Positions 26,378 to 34,064 of a stretch of 64,000 nucleotides of DNA are shown in pieces (the first letter of the stretch is position 1; the number at the start of each line of letters is the position of its first letter). The position numbers were made by a program, and so were the translations under genes. The notes beneath the pieces are model-generated. The model did not search any database, was not told the origin of the DNA, and saw nothing but the letters and a program-made list of their open reading frames with translations. The stretch is taken from positions 620,001 to 684,000 of the forward strand of contig NZ_JAPEPZ010000002.1 in NCBI RefSeq assembly GCF_026339875.1. The letters are read 5' to 3'. Source of the stretch: Streptomyces sp. NBC_01571. GTDB lineage: Bacteria > Actinomycetota > Actinomycetes > Streptomycetales > Streptomycetaceae.

Positions 26378-26395
26378 AAAACGAACCTTCGTGTT
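26378..26395. promoter_or_regulatory. TetR autoregulatory operator C
   Basis: AAAACGAA-CC-TTCGTGTT, arms 7 of 8 complementary, overlapping the tetR promoter upstream of its TAGGAT -10. Shares half-sites AAAACGAA/TTCGTnTT with operators at 20897 and 24047. Confidence 0.75.
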
Positions 26396-26716
26396 ATCTT
26401 AGCATACGGAGGATACGCCCACCCGTCCTCCGGGTTCGCGCTGCCGTTCTCCGGGTTCGCTGTACACACTGCGCCGTCGGCCGCCACCGGAGGTCGGACC
26501 ACTTCGGCCATGCGCCGAGCAAGTCACAGACCTGGCGGGACGCGGACGCAGGGCACAGGGCCGACGGCGGCCCGGTCGGCGAGGCTCCGCCATACCTACC
26601 GCCGGCCATCCGCGCGCGGTTCCCGGCAGGCCCATCACACAGGAAGTAGCCCAGGGCTGTCACATTTCACGCTCTTCTGCGGTCGGTGAAGTGAGAGCGG
26701 ATGGAGGTGGGAAGCC

Positions 26717-27379
26717 GTGGACGTCTATGAGGCAGTCGCAAGCCGACAGGCAACGCGCGCATTCACCGACAGGCAGGTGCCCGGCGAGGTACTGGAGCGA
26801 GTGCTGCACGCAGCGGCCTGGGCACCGTCGGCATCGAACCTTCAGCCGTGGCACCTCTACGTGCTGACCGGTGAGCCGCTGGCCACGCTCAAGAAGCGCG
26901 CCGGCGAACGGGTGGCCTCGGGCGACCCCTGGGACGAACCGGAGTACGAGCAGTATCCGCCGGTGCTGGAGTCCCCCTACCGCGAGCGCCGGTCCGCCTT
27001 CGGCGAGCAGCGCTACGGTGCGCTCGGCATCCCGCGCGAAGACCTGGAGGCACGCCAGCGGGCCGCGGCCGCCAACTGGGACTGCTTCGGCGCGCCCGTC
27101 GCGCTGTTCTGCTACATCGACCGTGCCATGGGCCGACCCCAGTGGTCCGACGTCGGCATGTATCTGCAGACCGTGATGCTGCTGCTCCGCGCCGAAGGAC
27201 TGCACAGCTGCGCACAGATGGCATGGGCGAAATACCGCAAGACCGTGGCGGAGGTCCTGACACCCCCGGACGAGCTCATCCTCTTCTGCGGCATGTCGGT
27301 CGGATTCGAGGACATCACGGCGCGGGCCCCTCGTACAGGCCGGGCACCGCTGGGCGAGACGGTGACCTACGTCCGCTGA
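26717..27379 (+). CDS. Nitroreductase-family flavoprotein
   Basis: 220 residues from GTG 26717 with GGAGGTGGG 6 nt upstream. FMN-binding opening SRQATRAFTDRQVPGEVLER, phosphate loop WAPSASNLQPWHLYV, FGAPVALFCYID and the C-terminal CGMSVGFED segment are conserved. NAD(P)H-dependent reduction of nitro, quinone or enone substrates in the cytosol. The insertion DPWDEPEYEQYPPVLESPYRE is typical of the longer nfnB/SDR-like subgroup. Divergent from tetR with a 360-bp gap. Confidence 0.92.
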   Translation: MDVYEAVASRQATRAFTDRQVPGEVLERVLHAAAWAPSASNLQPWHLYVLTGEPLATLKKRAGERVASGDPWDEPEYEQYPPVLESPYRERRSAFGEQRYGALGIPREDLEARQRAAAANWDCFGAPVALFCYIDRAMGRPQWSDVGMYLQTVMLLLRAEGLHSCAQMAWAKYRKTVAEVLTPPDELILFCGMSVGFEDITARAPRTGRAPLGETVTYVR

Positions 27380-27524
27380 CGATGAGCAAGGCAAACCACG
27401 ACAGCCCGACTACCCGACAGACGGATCCAACCTTGCCGACTGTCGAGCAGCGGCAGGCCGAGCCCTCTCCACCCGGCCCGCTCCCGGCGCCCAGGTCACG
27501 CCCGCGAACCGACCCCGCTCGTCC

Positions 27525-27850
27525 GCTCGCGTTGTGCACCCCGTGAGCGTTGCAGAGCACCGTGTCCGACGGCACGTGGCCGCCCACGTGGTCGGTGCCG
27601 GCGGTCAGTCTCTGCACGACGCGCGGCCGGGCGCCGTGCCGCAGCGGGTGTGTGGCGATCTCGGCGCCCTTCCAGTACGGCGGCACGTAGGAGTCGACCC
27701 CGGCGGAATCGGCGGGGTACGCGTCCTCGCCGTCGCGGCCGCCGGTACGACGGGCATCCGTGCCGCCGGAGCCGTCCCGGAGCCGGGGGCCCAGTGGACG
27801 TAGGTCGGACCAGCGGGCAGACCGGGAATCTCCGCGGTGGGAAACACCGC
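27525..27850 (-). pseudogene. D-2-hydroxyacid dehydrogenase N-terminal remnant
   Basis: Minus strand reads IPGLPAGPTYVHWAPGSG, then after a frame change DSAGVDSYVPPYWKGAEI, RPRVVQRLTAGTDHVGGHVP and DTVLCNAHGVHNASG. These match the substrate-binding N-terminus of D-isomer-specific 2-hydroxyacid dehydrogenases (LRVVQ.LTAG.DHV...LCNA.GVH.AS). The coenzyme domain is missing beyond 27525 and the frame is broken near 27785. Dead gene. Confidence 0.55.
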
Positions 27851-27894
27851 GGAGGCACCCGCGCGGCCTTCCGCGCCGAAGCGTGGCAAGCGCC

Positions 27895-27943
27895 GCCCGC
27901 CAGTACGCCCCGGGCCCGCCCTACCGCACCTGCGCATCACCGG
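27895..27943 (+). pseudogene. Fragment of a HATPase_c regulatory gene
   Basis: 49 nt matching 31948-31997 inside the intact HATPase gene at about 46 positions, with one deleted C that breaks the frame (QYAPGP / LPHLRITG). Probably the scar of a lost paralogue or partial duplication. Confidence 0.5.
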
Positions 27944-28125
27944 GCTGAACACCCAACTCGGCAGCCTCATCGAGGCGACCAGGCCTGCTCGCGCTTGGAC
28001 CCGGTACGCGCGTCCGTCCTCCGGTCGTGGTGTGCGGGGTTCGCAAGCGAGCGTCATTGCGGGCCACGCGGCGTCCATGCGGCGGCAGTTGGTGCAGCGC
28101 CGGGATCGCGGGTAGGCGGACCTGT

Positions 28126-28368
28126 ATGAGTCTTTCGAGGCCGGTGAAGTTTCTGCTGCTGTTCCTTCTGGCGTTCGTGGGAGTAGTGCTGTATCTGCAC
28201 TTCGGCAAGGACGAGGATTGGAGCAGTTCCATGCTCCTCGGCCTGATCGCGGCACCGTTCTTGGTGGCCATGTGGAAGTTCCGGGACTGGTACATGAAAC
28301 GTGCGCAGAGGGCAGGACGGAACTGGCGTGCGGCCCGCGACGAGCGCAAGCACGCGCGCGGCGCCTGA
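28126..28368 (+). CDS. Small membrane protein (80 aa)
   Basis: ATG 28126, weak SD (GGCGGA). Two hydrophobic helices (KFLLLFLLAFVGVVLYLHFG; SSMLLGLIAAPFLVAMW) separated by a charged turn KDEDWS, followed by a very basic tail (KRAQRAGRNWRAARDERKHA). Positive-inside rule places both termini in the cytosol. Function unknown. Confidence 0.6.
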   Translation: MSLSRPVKFLLLFLLAFVGVVLYLHFGKDEDWSSSMLLGLIAAPFLVAMWKFRDWYMKRAQRAGRNWRAARDERKHARGA

Positions 28369-28499
28369 GCAGTTGTCGCCCTTTCAGATGGCAGTCCCCG
28401 AGGATGCTTTGGCGCGAGGGCGCTCGACTGCGAGGACGTCGTCGCCCTCGGCCGTGGCATATCAGAAGTACCGCTGCATTCCTGCCGCTCGATCGGGGT

Positions 28500-28607
28500 G
28501 AGGCTCTCGTTCCGGTCAGCGACACCGTGTCCATCACCACGGAGTGCGGCTACGACGCCTCCGGGCACCAGACCGCCGACACCGACGGCAATGCGACACC
28601 ACGCTGA
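28500..28607 (+). pseudogene. RHS/YD-repeat fragment
   Basis: The + frame contains SITTECGYDASGHQTADTDGN followed by a stop. YDASGxQTxxTDxxGN is the YD-repeat signature of RHS/wall-associated toxins. Only about one repeat remains and no flanking repeats or toxin domain survive. Confidence 0.45.
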
Positions 28608-28641
28608 TCTACCAGTACAACGCACCGTCCCAGCCCAAGAC

Positions 28642-28908
28642 TTACGGGACATCACCCAGAAGGCGGTCCAACCCGGCAACACCGAAAGCAGCGAGGGCAA
28701 TCTGGAAGGCCAGCTCGATCCAGTCGACACCCTGGGTGTCCGCGACGTCGAACACACCGGCGATGGCTGTTCCGAGCAGGGCGGCGGCGATGCCGACCAC
28801 AATGGTCGACAACACCCCGACGTGCTGACGGCCGGGAAGGGTGAGACGGCCCAGGAGACCGATGGCGATGCCCATCACGAGGGCCGTGACGACCCCTGAG
28901 ATCTCCGT
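28642..28908 (-). CDS. GlsB/YeaQ-like small membrane protein with ACG start
   Basis: 88 residues if read from ACG 28908, which has a perfect AGGAGG at 8 nt; family members begin there with MEISG..., so ATG appears mutated to ACG (or ACG is used). GTG 28881 and ATG 28878 are the next candidates. Motifs: IAIGLLGRLTLPGRQHVGVL, STIVVGIAAALLGTAIAGVF, ELAFQIALAAFGVAGLDRLL: three helices typical of the transglycosylase-associated/GlsB family. A second family member is at 36665. Confidence 0.7.
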   Translation of the reverse strand, partial: TEISGVVTALVMGIAIGLLGRLTLPGRQHVGVLSTIVVGIAAALLGTAIAGVFDVADTQGVDWIELAFQIALAAFGVAGLDRLLGDVP

Positions 28909-28924
28909 GCCGTCTGCCTCCTCC

Positions 28925-29167
28925 TGCTTCTCCGCAAGATGTCGAAGTAACGGTGCCCCCGCTTTCCTGAGACAGGCCCACCGCCTTGGCCTTCGGGACG
29001 AAGGAGGCGACGGCCCACACGGTCATCACCGGCAATACCCCTAGGCAGACAATGCCGTTGGCGCGCGCGGCGAATTGGCCTTTCCGGACGTACGTCGCCG
29101 CGTCGAGAGGCTCCCGCAACTCCTGGCCATCCTCGGCCGGTTCACCATGGCGAACCGCGTTCTCCAC
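28925..29167 (-). pseudogene. Possible small membrane protein or remnant
   Basis: Minus-strand frame from about 29167 encodes ATYVRKGQFAARANGIVCLG, VLPVMTVWAVASFVPKAKAV, one clear membrane helix. Past residue ~80 the frame continues only as an antiparallel reading of the GlsB-like gene on the same strand, so the true 3' end is lost or shifted. No family assigned. Confidence 0.3.
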
Positions 29168-29316
29168 TGAGGACTGTCAACAGAAGTGGTGGGCTCGACC
29201 TGGTCGGAAGTCGGTGTCGTGCACGAGGCCGCCGGGCAGCGGGACGCGATCAGCCGCGTCATCGCACACGACAAACCGGGCGACGTCGGCGGCCATCCCC
29301 GGAATACTGGTCGCTC

Positions 29317-30063
29317 ATGGATGAGGTCGAAGTCGTCGTCGCCCATTCCGAGCGCGCGACCCTGCGCGTCGGCGACGTTTTTCTGAAGGTGGACGCCGAT
29401 CAGGCGCGCATCGACCTCGAGGTCGAGGCGATGGCCCTGGCGCCGGTCCCGACCCCGGCGGTCCTGTGGTGCAAGCCGTCCGTGCTTGCGACGGCTGCAC
29501 TCCCGGGGACGACGCTTGGGCGCCTCGGCGGCCCGTCGACCGGGTCGCCGGCGGCGTGGGCCGCGGCGGGCGCCGCCATCCGGAAGCTGCACGACGCGCC
29601 GTTGCCGCCCCGGCCCGGCCGGGCCGGCCGCAGCATCGTCGCGCTGGCGGCGGAACTAGACGACGAGTGCGAGTTGCTCGTGGCGAACGGCGTCCTGCCC
29701 GCCGACCTGGTCACCCGCAACCGCCAGGTCGCCGAGGCCGCGCTCCGGCCTTGGACTCCGGCGTTCACGCACGGCGACCTGCAGATCGCGCACGTCTTTG
29801 TCGACGGCGACGAGGTCACCGGCATCATCGACTGGTCCGAGGCGGGCCAGGGTGATGCCCTGTACGACCTCGCCACCTTCACGCTCGGACACGAGGAGCA
29901 CCTCGACGACCTCATCGCCGGCTATGGCACCGACGTCGACCTCGACGTGATCCGCGCGTGGTGGTCGCTACGAAGCCTGCTGGTGGTTCGCTGGCTGGTC
30001 GAGCACGGTTTCGACCCGTCCGCGCCGGGCTGTGAGGTGGACGTGCTGAGATCCCGGATGTGA
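29317..30063 (+). CDS. Aminoglycoside phosphotransferase-like kinase
   Basis: 248 residues. Catalytic HGDLQIAHVFVDGDEV (residue ~150) and the metal Asp in TGIIDWSEAGQGDALYDLA (~170) define the APH/choline-kinase fold. The N-lobe is short (RVGDVFLKVDADQAR supplies the ATP Lys). Members phosphorylate small alcohols or antibiotics; nothing here fixes the substrate and resistance should not be presumed. ATG has no SD, so it may be leaderless. Confidence 0.82.
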   Translation: MDEVEVVVAHSERATLRVGDVFLKVDADQARIDLEVEAMALAPVPTPAVLWCKPSVLATAALPGTTLGRLGGPSTGSPAAWAAAGAAIRKLHDAPLPPRPGRAGRSIVALAAELDDECELLVANGVLPADLVTRNRQVAEAALRPWTPAFTHGDLQIAHVFVDGDEVTGIIDWSEAGQGDALYDLATFTLGHEEHLDDLIAGYGTDVDLDVIRAWWSLRSLLVVRWLVEHGFDPSAPGCEVDVLRSRM

Positions 30064-30169
30064 GGCTGCGCGGGCCGACTACTGTGAGTACGTTCTGACC
30101 CATCGAGCAGGGCATTCCCCTGGGGCGATCGCCCGCCCTTGCTCCCGGCAAAGTACGGTGCGCGGACGT

Positions 30170-30307
30170 CGCCAGCAGATGACGGCTCAACCGAGGGTGA
30201 CGAACGCGTGGTGGATGTCGTCGCGGATCTCCCAGCGGGTGCACAGGCGGCGGAACCGGTGCAGCAGCGCGATCGCTCCTTCCACGCCCCATGGAGTCGT
30301 TCGCACG
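30170..30307 (-). pseudogene. IS5-family transposase C-terminal fragment
   Basis: Minus strand encodes GVEGAIALLHRFRRLCTRWE, IRDDIHHAFVTLG, then TGA where family members have Cys, then AVICWRR. This is the C-terminus of an IS5/IS1182-like DDE transposase (W.HRFRRL..RWE.R.DIH.AF..L.CA.IC.R). Fragmentary, with an in-frame stop. Confidence 0.6.
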
Positions 30308-30592
30308 TCATCGGCGCGCGGAAGCGGAGTCGACGCAGGAGGTCGTTGTCACCTCGAGGGCGGCTGGGTCGTTGCCGCCGGTGGCCAGGGCGCGGTTCGC
30401 TGATGTCGCGCGGCGAGCGGTGCTGTCCGTTCGATGGCGCCCGCCGTCTCCCGGTTTCCGGCGCCTGGTCCGATACACAGGAGCGCCCACTGCTCGTGTG
30501 TGATCTTCGTTTCAGGATGGTGGTGCCTTGCTCCTTCCGACCGGGGCAGGCGTAAAGGGAGTGCCGATCCACTTTTGTACGAAGGACCAACC

Positions 30593-30946
30593 GTGACGAC
30601 TTCCCGTGGGCCGTACCCCTCACCGGACGGCGCGCCTGATGCGGCGATGATCACCCGTGTAGAAGAGGAGAACCTCCAACTGCGGCGCGCGGTGGGCGCA
30701 CACGCCACAGTCGACCAGGCCATCGGTGTGCTCGCTGCGCTGTGCCGCGTTCCGCCGGCGGCCGGGTTCGAGGTACTGCGGGAGGTCTCGCAGCGCACCA
30801 ACATCAAGCTGCGCAGCGTCGCTGAGACGGTGATCGGCTGGGCACTGGGACAGCCACTGAAGCCGCCCGTCGGGCCGGAGCTGGACGCGGCGGTGCAGCG
30901 ATGGTCGCAAGGTCAGGACGGTCCGGACTTGGGCGGCGTCGGCTAG
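30593..30946 (+). CDS. ANTAR-domain regulator (117 aa)
   Basis: GTG 30593 with AAGGA at 6 nt. After ~20 variable residues, MITRVEEENLQLRRAVGAHA leads into ATVDQAIGVLAALCRVPPAA, FEVLREVSQRTNIKLRSVAE. This is an ANTAR domain, which binds paired hexaloop RNA hairpins and antiterminates transcription. No GAF or receiver domain is attached, so it is a stand-alone ANTAR of the Streptomyces type. Lies next to STAS and HATPase signalling genes. Confidence 0.85.
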   Translation: MTTSRGPYPSPDGAPDAAMITRVEEENLQLRRAVGAHATVDQAIGVLAALCRVPPAAGFEVLREVSQRTNIKLRSVAETVIGWALGQPLKPPVGPELDAAVQRWSQGQDGPDLGGVG

Positions 30947-31202
30947 CGGACGGAGTCGGCAGCACAGCTGTTGCCGCAAAGCGAATACGTGCGCAGTCGG
31001 CCAGGGCGTGTTCAGTGGTGGGGTGACAGGCCGTGATGGCATCCAGGCTGCCGCGGGAGAGGACGGTCACGGCACGCCCGTGGACACCGGCAACGCCCAG
31101 CCAGCCGCCGGCGTCCTCCCAGCCCGCAGGGCCCGGGGGCCGGGGCCGGGCAGCCGGGCAGCCGGGCAGCCGGTACAGACATAGCTGGCCCTCGGCCCCA
31201 TG

Positions 31203-31541
31203 TCAGGGGGCGAGGGCCTGGCCGAGAGTGGGATAGCAGGCGAGGACCGCGTCGAGGCCGACGAGTCCGACGACCTGCCGGACCGGGTGCGACATGGCCG
31301 CCGGCCGACAGGGCGTTGCCGTGTGCGGCGGCCAGGACACCGATGGTGCTGGAGTCCATGAACGTGACGGCGCTGAGGTCGAGCACAACCGCACCGGACT
31401 GCCGTCGTCGATCCGCGGAGCCACACGGAACAACTCCAGGGCGTCGAAGTCGACTTCACCGCTCAGGACCAGGACCCGGATGCCTGCGGTGGTGGTCTGG
31501 GTGATCGACAGCGGCGTGGGCTGCTCGGATGTGTCCTGCAT
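31203..31541 (-). pseudogene. STAS anti-anti-sigma factor with two compensating frameshifts
   Basis: Frame 1 encodes TPLSITQTTTAGIRVLVLSG, EVDFDALELFRVAPRIDDGS; frame 2 encodes LDLSAVTFMDSSTIGVLAAA, HGNALSAGGHV with the phosphorylatable Ser; frame 1 resumes with PVRQVVGLVGLDAVLACYPT, LGQALAP. Shifts near 31395 and 31290 cancel. Either recent decay or two sequence errors; if corrected, a complete ~112-residue STAS protein. Divergent from a HATPase kinase gene, the usual partner in anti-sigma switching. Confidence 0.75.
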
Positions 31542-31722
31542 GTCTGCCACGTGCGCCCTTCGGCGATCTCCTGCGGTACAGGCAAACCCGTCGGGAAGAA
31601 GTGCATGAAGCGCACCATTGTATGGAGGCTGCCTGTGGGTGGCTGTGCCACAGGTAACGTAGGGAGGCTGGCGTACACGGTGCCTGGAGGGGTAAACGGC
31701 GAAGAGAGGGAAGCGGGCACGA

Positions 31723-32187
31723 ATGGATGAAACACGTGGGAACTCCGGCCTTGAACGACCCGGACAGCCCGGCACGGCCCCGGCGCTGGAGGCCTCGCTA
31801 GAGTTGGACAGCGACGGGTCCCGCATCGCCCAGGCCCGCCATCTCGCCGCCGCGTTCCTCACGGAGGTGAAGGACCGCTACGGCATACCGGTGGTGGCAG
31901 CCACGGTGGAGATCGCCCAGCTGGTCGTGAGCGAACTCGTCACCAACGCCCGCAAGTACGCCCCCGGGCCCGCCCTGCTGCACCTGCGCATCACCGGCCC
32001 CATCCTGGAAGTCGAACTCTGGGACAGCAACCCCGTCGCGCCGGCCTCCAAAGCCCCCGATCCGACGCGCGTCGGCCAGCACGGCCTGGAGATCGTCGCA
32101 GCCTTCGCCCGCACCGTCACCGTCGAGCGGACAGCCGGCGGCAAACGCATCACGGCCGGCGTCCCCCTCACCCCCGCCACCGCATAA
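31723..32187 (+). CDS. ATP-binding HATPase_c regulatory protein (RsbW-like)
   Basis: 154 residues. RIAQARHLAAAFLTEVKDRY, then the N-box ELVTNARKYAPGP and a degenerate G-box GQHGLEIVAAFARTVTVERT: the fold of anti-sigma serine kinases/histidine-kinase ATPases. Streptomyces has dozens of such single-domain proteins. It binds ATP and probably phosphorylates or sequesters a STAS partner; the divergent, frameshifted STAS gene is the obvious candidate. Confidence 0.85.
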   Translation: MDETRGNSGLERPGQPGTAPALEASLELDSDGSRIAQARHLAAAFLTEVKDRYGIPVVAATVEIAQLVVSELVTNARKYAPGPALLHLRITGPILEVELWDSNPVAPASKAPDPTRVGQHGLEIVAAFARTVTVERTAGGKRITAGVPLTPATA

Positions 32188-32581
32188 CCGCACCGGCCTC
32201 GCCGAACGAGTACGCGCAGGAAGATTCGGCCACAACCGGTCGTGACCGCCCCCGCCCCGTCACGACAGCCCAGGATGTCTGGCCGGCCTGCGTGGTGAAC
32301 GCCAGTTGAGCGCCGGAGGCGACAACGGCCCCGGCCGCTGCCAGGCGTCGGCCGGATCTGGCTCGCACTGCCCGAACATCACCAGTTATCCGATAAACCC
32401 GATCCGGAGCAAGATCGCTGCATCGAAGTAACTCGATTGGCACGACGGGCAAATCGGTCGCGGAGGCCGTTACGGTTCCGGTGGATCTGGATCGATTCCC
32501 GACGTTTCATCCACCTGTTTCCGCACGCAGTGGTCGGCGCTCATCCGCCGGTCGACGCCGCCGCAAAGGAGATCTCGCTCG
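32188..32581. other. Promoter region of the 2-methylisoborneol operon
   Basis: 394 bases with no credible ORF. Relatively AT-rich around 32385-32450 (AGTTATCCGATAAACCCGAT and nearby), with the partial inverted repeat TTATC-CGATAA at 32384-32394 as a possible regulator site. An AAAGGAGA SD sits just before the encapsulin ATG. Confidence 0.4.
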
Positions 32582-33994
32582 ATGACCGTTGAGACCAGCT
32601 CGGACGCAGGGCTGGAGCCGCGTCGGCAGTCCAGCCTAGGCACTGCGGCAGCCCGCAACCTTGCGAGCACCACCAAGTCCGCCCCGCAGATGCAGGAGAT
32701 CACCTCGCGGTGGCTGTTGCGGATGCTCCCCTGGGTGGAGACCAAGGGCGGCACCTACCGGGTGAACCGCCGGTTGAGCTACAACGTCGGCGACGGACAC
32801 GTCGAGTTCGTCCAGGACGGTGCCGACGTCCGGGTGATTCCCCGCCAGCTCGGTGAGCTGGCCCTGTTACGCGGCTTCGAGGACATCGACGTGCTGACGG
32901 CGATCGCCGACCGGTGCGTCCCCCGCGACTTCCAGGCCGGCGAGGTACTGGCACGTCGTGGCACGGCCGCCGAGCAGATCCACCTGATCGCCCGCGGCCG
33001 GCTCAGCCAGACCTCCGCCGGCAAGTACGGGGACGAGGTGACGGTCGCCGTGCTCGCCGACGGCAGCCACTTCGGCGAGAACGCCCTTGTGGACACCGAC
33101 GCGAGGTGGGACTGCACCGTCACCGCTCAGACGGCGGGTACCCTGCTGACCCTGTCCCGCTCCGACTTCGCCGCCGTGTTGTCCTCGGCCCCCGGCCTTC
33201 GGACGCACCTGCAGCATTTCGGCGAGCTTGCCCTCCGGCGGCAGAACCACCATGGCGAGGCCGAGATCGCCATGTCGGCCGGGCACACCGGCGAAGCCGA
33301 GCTGCCGACTACCTTCGTCGACTACGAACTCCACCCGCGGGAGTACGAACTCTCCGTCGCACAGACGATCCTGCGCGTCCACTCCAGGGTCGCCGACCTC
33401 TACAACGGTCCGATGAACCAGACGGAGGAACAACTCCGGCTCACCGTCGAAGCGTTGCGGGAGCGCCAGGAGCACGAACTCATCAACAACCGTGAGTTCG
33501 GCCTGCTCCACAACGCCGCCTTCAAGCAGCGGATCCAGAGCCACTCCGGGCCGCCCACGCCGGACGACCTCGACAATCTGCTCTGTCGGCGCCGCGGCAC
33601 GAAGTTCTTCCTCGCCCACCCCAGAACGATCGCGGCGATCGGCCGCGAGTTCAGCGCCTACGGGCTCTACCCGGAGCATGTCGACCTCGGCGGCCAGCAG
33701 GTCCCGGGGTGGCGCGGGGTCCCGATCCTGCCCTGCAACAAGATCCCCATCAGCGAGGAAAACACCAGCTCGATCCTCGCCCTGCGGACCGGGGAGGACA
33801 ACCAGGGCGTCATCGGCCTGCGTCAGACCGGCCTGGTCGAGGAGTACGAGCCGGGGCTGTCGGTGCGCTTCATGGGCATCAACGAGCAGGCGATCCTCTC
33901 GTACCTGGTCACCACGTACTTCTCCGCCGCTGTCCTTCTGCCCGACGCGCTGGGCGTGCTGGAGGACGTGCAGATCGCCCGCAGCCGCAGCTAG
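32582..33994 (+). CDS. cnb: Family 2B encapsulin shell protein with cyclic-nucleotide-binding domain (EshA-like)
   Basis: 470 residues, ATG with AAGGAGA at 7 nt. The HK97-type shell sequence is split by an inserted cNMP-binding domain (~90-210: [59 protein letters not shown] with the phosphate-binding cassette). The remainder carries family hallmarks [77 protein letters not shown]. Such proteins assemble icosahedral protein shells and were long annotated only as cyclic-nucleotide-binding proteins. It heads an operon with the terpene cyclase 70 nt downstream, its expected cargo. Confidence 0.93.
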   Translation: MTVETSSDAGLEPRRQSSLGTAAARNLASTTKSAPQMQEITSRWLLRMLPWVETKGGTYRVNRRLSYNVGDGHVEFVQDGADVRVIPRQLGELALLRGFEDIDVLTAIADRCVPRDFQAGEVLARRGTAAEQIHLIARGRLSQTSAGKYGDEVTVAVLADGSHFGENALVDTDARWDCTVTAQTAGTLLTLSRSDFAAVLSSAPGLRTHLQHFGELALRRQNHHGEAEIAMSAGHTGEAELPTTFVDYELHPREYELSVAQTILRVHSRVADLYNGPMNQTEEQLRLTVEALRERQEHELINNREFGLLHNAAFKQRIQSHSGPPTPDDLDNLLCRRRGTKFFLAHPRTIAAIGREFSAYGLYPEHVDLGGQQVPGWRGVPILPCNKIPISEENTSSILALRTGEDNQGVIGLRQTGLVEEYEPGLSVRFMGINEQAILSYLVTTYFSAAVLLPDALGVLEDVQIARSRS

Positions 33995-34064
33995 AAGGAT
34001 CGCGTTCGACCGCCTCGGTTTCCCGGCCTGGCGAGGCCCTCCCCCTCTCACCAAGGAGCTAAGG

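Noticed and set aside
29317..30063. Antibiotic resistance (aminoglycoside kinase) call
   Set aside because: Only the general APH fold is visible; the family covers many substrates, so resistance is not claimed.
33492..34064. Upstream extension of the 2-methylisoborneol synthase frame
   Set aside because: Runs out of phase over the encapsulin gene and is Ser/Arg-rich; an SD and ATG exist at 34065.
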